Assembly (NCBI GenBank): GCA_035518775.1
Contig: DATIXH010000010.1
Span: 1-10,428, forward strand
Source: JBGPEQ01 sp035518775
Lineage (GTDB): Bacteria > Pseudomonadota > Alphaproteobacteria > Dongiales > Dongiaceae
Direction: 5' to 3'
Length of the DNA stretch: 10,428 nt
The translations under genes and the position numbers were made by a program. The notes beneath the pieces are model-generated. The model was not told where the DNA came from. It saw only the letters and a program-made list of their open reading frames with translations, and did no database searches. This document shows, in pieces, positions 1 through 5,201 of this stretch (position 1 is the first letter of the stretch; every line of letters starts with the position of its first letter).

Positions 1-1202
1 CCGCGACCCAGCAGCAGGCGGCGGCCACGCCAGCCCGGACAGAAACACCGCCGACGAAGACCGAGACCCAGCAGCAGGCGACGGCCGCGCCGGCTCCGGC
101 GACATCGTCGTCCGCGGCGACGTCGAGCGAGGCAGCCGCGCCGCCGGCCGGGGATTTCTCGGCCGTGCTCGCGACGCTGCAGCCGATCGACGAGGTCTAC
201 GTCGCCACCAAACCCGCCAAGATCCGTGCCGCGCCCAACGTCGCAGCATCGCGCGTCGGCACGCTGAATGAGGGCGACAAGATCCAGGTGCTCGGGCGTC
301 TGCCCGGCCAGGACTGGTTCCTCGTGGCACGCGACGACCAGCCGATCGGCTATGTGGTCGCCAACCAGCTCGCCTCCCAGGCGGAAGCGACACGCGCGAC
401 TCCTGGTGCGGCGGCCACGACCGGCCAGCCGACGGCGCCGGCGCAAGAGCAGCCCGCCACCCAGCAGGCCGCATTGCCACCCGAGTTGGCCAGCCTGGAC
501 TATGGCAGCTATCACGCCATCGTCATCGGCAACGACATGTATCGCACGCTGCCGCGGCTCAACACCGCCGTCAGCGACGCCGAGGCGGTCGCCAAGGAGC
601 TCGAGCGCGACTACCACTTCAGCGTCCGCCTGCTCACCAATGCGAGCGAGGAGGACATCATCGGCGCGCTCACGGAGATGCGGCGCGAGCTCAACTGGGA
701 CGACAACCTGCTGATCTACTACGCCGGCCACGGCTGGTACGATCAGGATGCCGAGCAGGGCTACTGGCTGCCGGTCGACGCCTCCGAGGACAACCAGGCG
801 CACTGGATCTCGAACGCCGACATCACGAACGGCCTCAAGGCGCTGAAGGCCAAGCACATCCTGGTGGTGGCCGACAGCTGCTATTCCGGCACGCTCGCGC
901 GCAGCGCCAACATCAGCGTGCGCGGGGTCGACTACATCGAGCGCATCGTCAAGAAGAAGGCGCGCACCGTCCTCACGTCAGGCGGACTGGAGCCGGTGCT
1001 GGACGCCGGCGGCGAGGGCCATTCCGTCTTCGCCCACGCCTTCCTGGAGGCGCTGGCCGAGAATGACGGCGTCATCGACGGGCAGGAACTGTTCCGCCGG
1101 CTGCGCGACCCCGTCGTCGCCAACGCGCCGCAGACGCCGGAGTACGGCGAGATCCGCGGCGCCGGCCATGACGGCGGCGACTTCATCTTCGTGCGGCGCT
1201 GA
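1..1202 (+). CDS. Caspase-family (peptidase C14) protein with SH3-like domain, 5'-truncated by window
   Basis: The reading frame is open from the first complete codon (position 3) to the TGA at 1200-1202, giving 399 visible residues; the true start lies upstream, so the GTG at 165 is probably internal. Visible residues 1-55 are a low-complexity Ala/Pro/Thr/Gln linker. Residues about 65-123 resemble a bacterial SH3 domain (VGTLNEGDKIQVLG, DWFLV, IGYV). A second Ala/Pro/Gln linker follows. Residues about 170-399 form a caspase fold: YHAIVIGND opens it, the catalytic His is in YYAGHG (visible residue 243, codon 729-731), and the catalytic Cys is in DSCYSG (residue 293, codon 879-881). Both catalytic residues are intact, so an active Cys protease of the bacterial metacaspase/orthocaspase type is likely. 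SH3-like domains with such linkers are common in exported proteins, so periplasmic location is possible, but the N-terminus needed to judge this is absent. Substrate unknown. Confidence 0.88.
   Translation, partial: ATQQQAAATPARTETPPTKTETQQQATAAPAPATSSSAATSSEAAAPPAGDFSAVLATLQPIDEVYVATKPAKIRAAPNVAASRVGTLNEGDKIQVLGRLPGQDWFLVARDDQPIGYVVANQLASQAEATRATPGAAATTGQPTAPAQEQPATQQAALPPELASLDYGSYHAIVIGNDMYRTLPRLNTAVSDAEAVAKELERDYHFSVRLLTNASEEDIIGALTEMRRELNWDDNLLIYYAGHGWYDQDAEQGYWLPVDASEDNQAHWISNADITNGLKALKAKHILVVADSCYSGTLARSANISVRGVDYIERIVKKKARTVLTSGGLEPVLDAGGEGHSVFAHAFLEALAENDGVIDGQELFRRLRDPVVANAPQTPEYGEIRGAGHDGGDFIFVRR
5..91 (+). repeat. In-frame 60-bp tandem repeat in the caspase linker
   Basis: The stretches 5-31 and 65-91 match at nearly every base and are exactly 60 bp (20 codons) apart. 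They encode TQQQAAATPA and TQQQATAAPA. A shorter echo, ATQQAA, recurs in the second linker near 458-475. Because the window begins inside the first copy, more copies may lie upstream. The repeat probably only varies linker length between the SH3-like domain and whatever precedes it. Confidence 0.6.
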
Positions 1203-1213
1203 TATGGCATCGA

Positions 1214-1242
1214 TTGACTCGCAGCGCCCGTCGACCTATCTA
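1214..1242 (+). promoter_or_regulatory. Predicted sigma-70 promoter of the Thr leader/thrS unit
   Basis: A -35 box TTGACT (1214-1219, 5 of 6 consensus) is followed by a 17-bp spacer and a -10 box TATCTA (1237-1242, 3 of 6). The distance from the -10 box puts transcription start at about 1249, which is the A of the leader-peptide ATG. The transcript would therefore be leaderless for the leader peptide, which fits the lack of a Shine-Dalgarno there. It lies just 12 bp after the caspase stop codon. Confidence 0.55.
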
Positions 1243-1248
1243 ACGCGC

Positions 1249-1332
1249 ATGAACGCATCGCACCCGATCGCGCTGAACACGACGACCACGACGATCCGCA
1301 GAGGCGGGCCGCCGGGGTCATGCATGCGCTGA
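1249..1332 (+). CDS. Threonine-rich leader peptide (attenuator ORF), 27 aa
   Basis: A 27-codon ORF with ATG at 1249 and TGA at 1330-1332. Codons 11-15 (1279-1293) are ACG ACG ACC ACG ACG, five threonines in a row, followed by Ile (NTTTTTI). The last part (GGPPGS) overlaps the segment that can form the antiterminator. This is the design of amino-acid biosynthesis leader peptides such as E. coli thrL, but here the downstream gene is a threonyl-tRNA synthetase. If charged tRNA-Thr is scarce, a ribosome would stall in the Thr run. There is no clear Shine-Dalgarno; the predicted transcription start coincides with the ATG, so leaderless initiation is likely. An in-frame ATG at 1204 would give a 42-residue version, but it lies upstream of the predicted promoter. 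It is not similar to any structural protein I recognise and is probably not functional as a product. Confidence 0.75.
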   Translation: MNASHPIALNTTTTTIRRGGPPGSCMR

Positions 1333-1364
1333 TCGCAGCGACATCGGATCGAACCCAGGCCCCG
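1313..1364 (+). promoter_or_regulatory. Candidate antiterminator of the Thr attenuator
   Basis: CGGGGTC at 1313-1319, inside the leader ORF, can pair with GGCCCCG at 1358-1364 (7 bp, one G-U). The second strand is also the left arm of the terminator, so the two structures exclude each other. A ribosome stalled at the Thr codons (1279-1293) would leave 1313-1319 free and favour the antiterminator. A ribosome reaching the stop at 1330 would cover it and favour the terminator. A small extra hairpin, CGCTG (1327-1331) with CAGCG (1336-1340), sits on the stop codon. Confidence 0.6.
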
Positions 1365-1390
1365 CCGGCGACGGACGGGGCCTTTTCATT
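1357..1390 (+). terminator. Rho-independent terminator/attenuator upstream of thrS
   Basis: AGGCCCCG (1357-1364) pairs perfectly with CGGGGCCT (1376-1383), an 8-bp GC-rich stem that can extend by two more pairs if A1375 is bulged. It runs directly into TTTT at 1383-1386, then CATTTT. It lies between the leader ORF and the synthetase ATG, the position expected for an attenuator, and would also stop any read-through from the caspase gene. Confidence 0.8.
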
Positions 1391-1397
1391 TTGTCCG

Positions 1398-1426
1398 CCT
1401 CCGCCGCCGGCACAACCAGACGGAGG
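1398..1426 (+). promoter_or_regulatory. Hairpin that can sequester the thrS ribosome-binding site
   Basis: CCTCCG at 1398-1403 is the exact complement of CGGAGG at 1421-1426, which contains the Shine-Dalgarno GGAGG placed 5 nt before the thrS ATG. The loop would be 17 nt. The pairing would mask the ribosome-binding site, so translation could be a second control point after the attenuator. It is only 6 bp in a GC-rich genome, so chance is possible. Confidence 0.4.
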
Positions 1427-1431
1427 ACACT

Positions 1432-2625
1432 ATGAACGTCGACGACCACCGAGCCATCGCCAACCGGCTCGACCTGTTCCATCAACAGGAGGAAGGGCCC
1501 GGCGTAGTGTTCTGGCACCCGCGCGGCACCGCGATCTATCGGGTAATCGAGGACTATATCCGCCGGCGCATGCGGCGCGCCGGGTTCCAGGAGATCAGGA
1601 CACCTCAGCTCCTCGCACGCTCGCTGTGGGAGGCCAGCGGCCATTGGGACAAATTCGCGGAGAGCATGTTCGCCTTCGCAGACGGCGAACGCGCCTTTGC
1701 CCTCAAGCCCATGAGCTGCCCGGGACACCTGCAGGTCTTCAACAAGCGCACCCGCTCCTATCGCGACCTGCCGCTGCGCTATTGCGAGTTCGGCTCCTGC
1801 CACCGCAACGAGGCGTCGGGCGCGCTCCACGGCCTGATGCGCACCCGCGCCTTCGTGCAGGACGACGCGCACATCTTCTGCACCGAGGCGCAGATCGAGG
1901 GCGAGGTGCGGCGGTTCTGCGAGCTGCTCCGCGCGGTCTACGCCGATTTCGGCTTTCCCGATTTTGCCGTCGGCTTCTCGACCCGGCCGGCGGTGCGCGC
2001 GGGATCGGACGCGCTGTGGGAGCGCGCCGAGACCATGCTGGAGGCCGCGGCCCGGGCCGCCGGACTGGACCCGCGCCTGCAGCCCGGCGACGGCGCCTTC
2101 TACGGCCCCAAGCTCGAATTCGTCCTGCGCGACCGGCAGGGCCGCGAATGGCAGTGCGGCACCATCCAGCTCGATTTCGTGCTGCCGGAGCGGCTGGGCG
2201 CCGAGTATGTCGATGCCGACAACCAGCGGCGGCGGCCGGCGATGATGCATCAGGCGGTGCTCGGCAGCATCGAGCGGTTCCTGGCCATGCTGCTGGAGCA
2301 TCACGGCGGCGACCTGCCGCTCTGGCTGGCGCCCGAGCAGCTCGTGGTCGCCAGCATCGGCGAGGCGCAAGCCACCTATGCCGAGCGAGTCGCGGACGCA
2401 TTCGCGCAGGCGGAGTTCCGCGTTGCCCTCGACATCCGCGCCGAGCGGCTGCCGCGCAAGATCGTCGATGCGCGCGAGAGCGGGATTCCGGTGCTGATCG
2501 CCGTGGGCGCCCGGGAGGCCAAGGACGGGACCGTCTCGCTCCGCTACCGCGACGGCCGGCAGGACGTCTTGCCGCTGGCCGCGGCGATCGAGGCGCTGCG
2601 GCCGGAGGCGTTTCGCCTGCCCTGA
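1432..2625 (+). CDS. thrS: Compact threonyl-tRNA synthetase lacking TGS and editing domains
   Basis: Class II aminoacyl-tRNA synthetase that charges tRNA-Thr with threonine in the cytoplasm; 397 residues. The start is fixed by GGAGG 5 nt upstream. Motif 2 is plain (FGSCHRNEASGALHGLMR, residues 120-137, with R125), as are GAFYGPKLEF (221-230) and the motif 3 region MMHQAVLGSIERF (271-283). The three zinc ligands that select threonine are present: Cys96 (MSCPGH), His147 (DDAHIF), His273 (MMHQ). Their spacings, 51 and 126, equal those of E. coli ThrRS (C334, H385, H511). By that alignment the protein begins near E. coli residue 239, so the TGS domain and the editing domain that clears Ser-tRNA-Thr are absent. 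Residues about 300-390 are the anticodon-binding domain. E. coli ThrRS is 642 residues. A full-length ThrRS probably exists elsewhere, making this a regulated paralogue; that is inference. Possible roles are a starvation-induced synthetase or tolerance to ThrRS inhibitors. Confidence 0.93.
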   Translation: MNVDDHRAIANRLDLFHQQEEGPGVVFWHPRGTAIYRVIEDYIRRRMRRAGFQEIRTPQLLARSLWEASGHWDKFAESMFAFADGERAFALKPMSCPGHLQVFNKRTRSYRDLPLRYCEFGSCHRNEASGALHGLMRTRAFVQDDAHIFCTEAQIEGEVRRFCELLRAVYADFGFPDFAVGFSTRPAVRAGSDALWERAETMLEAAARAAGLDPRLQPGDGAFYGPKLEFVLRDRQGREWQCGTIQLDFVLPERLGAEYVDADNQRRRPAMMHQAVLGSIERFLAMLLEHHGGDLPLWLAPEQLVVASIGEAQATYAERVADAFAQAEFRVALDIRAERLPRKIVDARESGIPVLIAVGAREAKDGTVSLRYRDGRQDVLPLAAAIEALRPEAFRLP

Positions 2626-2635
2626 CGGCGCGGCG

Positions 2636-3805
2636 CTACGCTTGCATCTGCGGCCGATCGCGCTCGCCGAAGACGGCGACGGGGAGAAACAGCAGGGCGA
2701 CGAGGGCGATCACCGCCAGCGCGCCGTGCGGCATCCACAGCTCGAAGGCGAAGCCGGCGAGCGCGGGGCCGGCGAAGGCGCCGAGCCCGTAGAGCACGCC
2801 GCGCGCCATGTTGGCGGCGGCGACGTCGGCGCCGCGATAGCGCTCGCCGACGAGGATGAGGCTGACCGCCCACAGGCTGCCGATCGTGCAGCCGTAGAGC
2901 AGCGCCACCGGCCAGAGCAGCCAGGGCGACGCGATCGCGAACGGCAGGAGCGCCAGCATCAGCACGGACCCCATCGGAATGGCGATCAGCAGCCGGCGGC
3001 GATCGACATGGTCGGCCAGCCAGCCGATGGGGACCTGCACGACCGTCGTGCCGGCCAGCACGACGGTCAGCACGGTCACGGCGGCCGGCTCGCCCAGGCC
3101 GCTGCGCAGGCCGTAGAGCGGCAGGAACGAGTCGTTCACCGAGTCGAACACCGCCAGCAGGAAAACCGCCAGCAGGGTCGCCGGCCCGGCCCGGATCAGG
3201 CGGCGGATATCGATGCGGCCGACGGGCGCCAGGCTGATCGCGCCGCCCTGGGCCAGCGGCAGCGGCAGGGCGCCGAGCAGCGCGATGCCGACGGCGACCA
3301 CGAAGGGCGTCCAGCCGGCGATGCCGGTCAGGCCGATCACCAGCGGGCCGGCGGCGAAGCAGGCCGCCCAGACGAAGCCGAAGATGCCGACGATGCGGCC
3401 CCGCCGCTCCGGCGGGGCGACGTGGATGATCCAGGTCTCGCCGGCCACGAAGATGGTGGAGGTGGCGGCGCCGAGGGCGAAGCGGATCGGGAACCAGGCG
3501 TAGACGTTGGGGAAGAGCGGCAGCAGCAGGAGGGCCGCGACCGCGGCGGCGATGCAGGCATAGAGCGTGTTGACCAGCCCGAGCCGGCCGACGAGCCGCG
3601 GGGCGACCAGCGAGCCGGCGACGATGGCGAGCGCATGGACGGACGAGTTGAGGCCGATGAGCCGGCTGGGGACGCCCTGGGCGTCCAGCCGCAGCGCCAG
3701 CAACGGCCAGACCAGGCCGGTCATCAGCCCGACGATGGAGATGCAGCCGGTGGCGGCGGCCACGCCGCGCCAACGCTCCGCCCTGCTGATTGCGACCTCG
3801 GCCAT
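2636..3805 (-). CDS. MFS transporter, 12 predicted helices
   Basis: Inner-membrane major facilitator superfamily protein of 389 residues, within the usual size for 12 helices. Hydrophobic segments follow each other through the whole length. The signature loop appears in the second half as GWLADHVDRRRLLI (residues 261-274), matching the MFS G-x3-D-x3-R-R pattern; the equivalent loop in the first half is less canonical (VAPRLVGRLG, 67-76). PPERRGRIVGIFGF (131-144) is like the loop in YcaD-type MFS proteins. The substrate cannot be told; drug or metabolite export are both possible. It converges on thrS with only 10 bp between the stop codons and no visible terminator between them. No Shine-Dalgarno precedes the ATG: the 7 nt before it read CCTCCCC on the coding strand. 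A leaderless start from the promoter at 3813-3842 is therefore likely; a GTG at codon 15 is the alternative. Confidence 0.85.
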   Translation of the reverse strand: MAEVAISRAERWRGVAAATGCISIVGLMTGLVWPLLALRLDAQGVPSRLIGLNSSVHALAIVAGSLVAPRLVGRLGLVNTLYACIAAAVAALLLLPLFPNVYAWFPIRFALGAATSTIFVAGETWIIHVAPPERRGRIVGIFGFVWAACFAAGPLVIGLTGIAGWTPFVVAVGIALLGALPLPLAQGGAISLAPVGRIDIRRLIRAGPATLLAVFLLAVFDSVNDSFLPLYGLRSGLGEPAAVTVLTVVLAGTTVVQVPIGWLADHVDRRRLLIAIPMGSVLMLALLPFAIASPWLLWPVALLYGCTIGSLWAVSLILVGERYRGADVAAANMARGVLYGLGAFAGPALAGFAFELWMPHGALAVIALVALLFLPVAVFGERDRPQMQA

Positions 3806-3812
3806 GGGGAGG

Positions 3813-3842
3813 TTTCTAGCAGAGGGCCGCGGACGGGGTCAG
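3813..3842 (-). promoter_or_regulatory. Candidate promoter of the MFS gene
   Basis: On the minus strand CTGACC (3842-3837, 4 of 6 to TTGACA), an 18-bp spacer and TAGAAA (3818-3813, 4 of 6 to TATAAT) are followed 7 nt later by the ATG. The start of transcription would fall at or beside the ATG, as predicted for dapF and for the Thr leader. Confidence 0.35.
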
Positions 3843-4284
3843 GGCTGGGCGGTGCAATAATGCCGACCTATGCGATTCTGCAAAACGACCCCATGGATCA
3901 AAAAATCAACCTTTCATTTCAATGACATGACGTTGACCACTTTCGGTCCGAAGCGGGGGCCGCGAAAGCATTCTCGGCCCGATCTGGACCGAAAAAGAGC
4001 GAAAATCGGCGGGAAGAGCGGGAGCCGTCGGCAGCGGCGGGATCAGGGGGAACGCCGGCCGACCGACGGCTCCATGCCAGTACCGGCGCCAGCCATGCGG
4101 CGAGCCCGATCCGGCGAGGTCCAGTCTGCCGCGGCCTTCGACGGCGATCCCGGCGGCGACGCGGCAGCGGGAGGTTGAGGCGTTTGGGGTTCCCGCCGCC
4201 CGACGCCGCCGGTTCCTGTCGACCCGGCAGCGGCCGTTCTTACGTCATTGTCCGGGCAGGCTAGCGCCCGCAGAACGCCGGAAG
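3843..4284. other. Gene-free interval with inverted repeats
   Basis: I see no convincing gene here. Positions about 3885-3940 are clearly richer in A and T than the neighbours. Two perfect inverted repeats stand out: TTTCGGTCC (3941-3949) with GGACCGAAA (3986-3994), and GGAGCCGTCGG (4021-4031) with CCGACGGCTCC (4063-4073). The second encloses a further 5-bp pair, CGGCG (4035-4039) with CGCCG (4053-4057). No T tract follows either, so they are not standard terminators. They could belong to a structured RNA, but no promoter for one was recognised. A 102-codon ORF at 3870-4178 has no ribosome-binding site and a very Arg-rich, low-complexity translation. Confidence 0.5.
4021..4073. repeat. 11-bp perfect inverted repeat (stem-loop)
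   Basis: GGAGCCGTCGG (4021-4031) and CCGACGGCTCC (4063-4073) are exact reverse complements separated by 31 bp, with a nested 5-bp stem inside. As RNA this would be a stable, interrupted hairpin on either strand. Function unknown. Confidence 0.6.
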
Positions 4285-4300
4285 TGTGATCTAGCTCACA
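4285..4300. promoter_or_regulatory. CRP/FNR-family binding site (TGTGA-N6-TCACA)
   Basis: TGTGATCTAGCTCACA is a perfect palindrome in its two half-sites, with A-rich sequence before and TTTTT after, very close to the E. coli CRP consensus. Its centre is about 66.5 bp upstream of the predicted dapF transcription start, in the range of upstream activator sites, though midway between the face-of-helix positions favoured by E. coli CRP (-61.5 and -71.5). The nearest other gene start is the MFS gene about 480 bp away. A weak alternative reading is a terminator, since TTTTT follows, but the stem would be only 5 bp. Confidence 0.6.
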
Positions 4301-4313
4301 GTTTTTCGGTTGG

Positions 4314-4337
4314 CGGCGACGGTGGACTCCGTCGCCG
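4314..4337. repeat. Perfect 9-bp inverted repeat enclosing the dapF -35 box
   Basis: CGGCGACGG (4314-4322) and CCGTCGCCG (4329-4337) are exact reverse complements. The 6-bp loop, TGGACT (4323-4328), is the predicted -35 hexamer. A dimeric repressor could bind here and block the promoter; chance occurrence in GC-rich DNA cannot be excluded. Confidence 0.5.
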
Positions 4338-4352
4338 GGGCGGCCTTATAAC
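4323..4352 (+). promoter_or_regulatory. Predicted promoter of the dapF-mtaB operon
   Basis: TGGACT (4323-4328, 4 of 6), an 18-bp spacer and TATAAC (4347-4352, 5 of 6). The dapF ATG begins 7 nt after the -10 box, so the transcript is predicted to start on the A of the ATG. This agrees with the absence of any Shine-Dalgarno before dapF. Confidence 0.6.
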
Positions 4353-4358
4353 CCGGCC

Positions 4359-5201
4359 ATGAGCGGGCGCGCCTTCATCAAGATGCACGGCTTGGGCAAT
4401 GACTTCGTGGTCATCGATGCCCGCACGGAGCCTTTGACCCTGAGCGACGCGCAGGCGCGGGCCGTGGCCGACCGCAAGACCGGGGTGGGCTGCGACCAGT
4501 TCATCGTCATCGAGCGGCCCAAGAACGGCCGCACCGATGCCGCCATGCAGATCCGCAATGCCGACGGCGGCGAGGTCGAGGCCTGCGGCAATGCCACCCG
4601 CTGCGTGGCGCAGCTGCTGATGCGGGAGCAGGGCAAGAGCAAGGTGGCCATCGATACGGTCGCCGGCGTCCTGCTGGCGGAGGATGCCGGCGGCGGCCGG
4701 GTCGCCGTCGATTTCGGGCCGGCGCGGCTGGACTGGCGGGAGATCCCGCTCGCCCGCGCCATGGATACGCTGCATCTCGATCTGACGCTCGGGCCGCTCA
4801 GCGATCCCGTTGGGGTGAATATCGGCAACCCCCATGCCGTGTTCTTCGTGCCGGACGCCGAGGCGATCGACTTGAAGACGCTCGGGCCGCAGCTCGAGCA
4901 CCACCCGCTGTTTCCCGAGCGCTGCAATATCGAGGCGGCGACCGTGCTGTCGCCGACGCGCATCCGCATGCGCGTCTGGGAGCGCGGCGTCGGCATCACC
5001 CGCGCCTGCGGCACCGGCGCCTGCGCGACGCTCGTGGCGGCGGCGCGGCGCGGCCTCGCGGCGCGCAAGGCCGACGTCATCCTCGACGGCGGCACGCTGG
5101 AGATCGAATGGACGGCCGACAGCCATGTGCGCATGACCGGGCCGGTGGCGACGAGCTTCAGCGGCGTGCTCGACGAGTCGCTGCTGCGAGGCGCGGCGTG
5201 A
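4359..5201 (+). CDS. dapF: Diaminopimelate epimerase
   Basis: Cytoplasmic, cofactor-independent enzyme that interconverts LL- and meso-diaminopimelate, feeding lysine and peptidoglycan synthesis. The 280 residues match the family's usual length. Both catalytic cysteines are present in the two homologous halves: Cys76 in EACGNATRC and Cys217 in RACGTGACA. Other landmarks are KMHGLGNDFVV (8-18), GVGCDQ (42-47), NADGGEVEACGN (67-78) and NIGNPHAVFF (154-163). The start is chosen because homology begins at once (FIKMHGLGND). There is no ribosome-binding site, and the -10 box ends 7 nt before the ATG, so the mRNA is probably leaderless. The TGA stop overlaps the GTG start of mtaB by 4 bp. A CRP-type site and an inverted repeat lie upstream. 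Confidence 0.96.
   Translation: MSGRAFIKMHGLGNDFVVIDARTEPLTLSDAQARAVADRKTGVGCDQFIVIERPKNGRTDAAMQIRNADGGEVEACGNATRCVAQLLMREQGKSKVAIDTVAGVLLAEDAGGGRVAVDFGPARLDWREIPLARAMDTLHLDLTLGPLSDPVGVNIGNPHAVFFVPDAEAIDLKTLGPQLEHHPLFPERCNIEAATVLSPTRIRMRVWERGVGITRACGTGACATLVAAARRGLAARKADVILDGGTLEIEWTADSHVRMTGPVATSFSGVLDESLLRGAA

Noticed and set aside
165..167. GTG at 165 as the start of the caspase gene
   Set aside because: The frame stays open to the window edge with in-frame repeats of the same linker composition and there is no ribosome-binding site before it; the start is upstream of the window.
1346..1356. GGATCGAACCC, the complement of a tRNA T-loop, on the minus strand
   Set aside because: The flanks do not form the 5-bp T stem and no acceptor, D or anticodon arm can be placed; probably coincidence within the attenuator leader.
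1249..1390. T-box riboswitch upstream of the synthetase
   Set aside because: No T-box consensus or specifier stem was seen, T-boxes are essentially absent from this group, and the Thr-codon ORF explains the terminator better.
1320..2792. 490-codon plus-strand ORF overlapping thrS in another frame, and a 350-codon minus-strand ORF at 1318-2370
   Set aside because: Both shadow thrS, whose motifs are unmistakable; their translations are low-complexity and Arg/Ala/Gly-rich.
2642..3925. 427-codon plus-strand ORF across the MFS gene
   Set aside because: Translation is a Gly/Asp/Gln/Arg-rich low-complexity string opposite a clear 12-helix membrane protein.
3870..4178. 102-codon ORF in the gap before dapF
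   Set aside because: No ribosome-binding site, Arg-rich compositional bias, and it runs through two perfect inverted repeats; more likely non-coding.
4285..4306. CRP-like palindrome read as an intrinsic terminator because TTTTT follows
   Set aside because: The stem would be only 5 bp with three A-T pairs and a mismatch before the T run; the match to a CRP site is far stronger.
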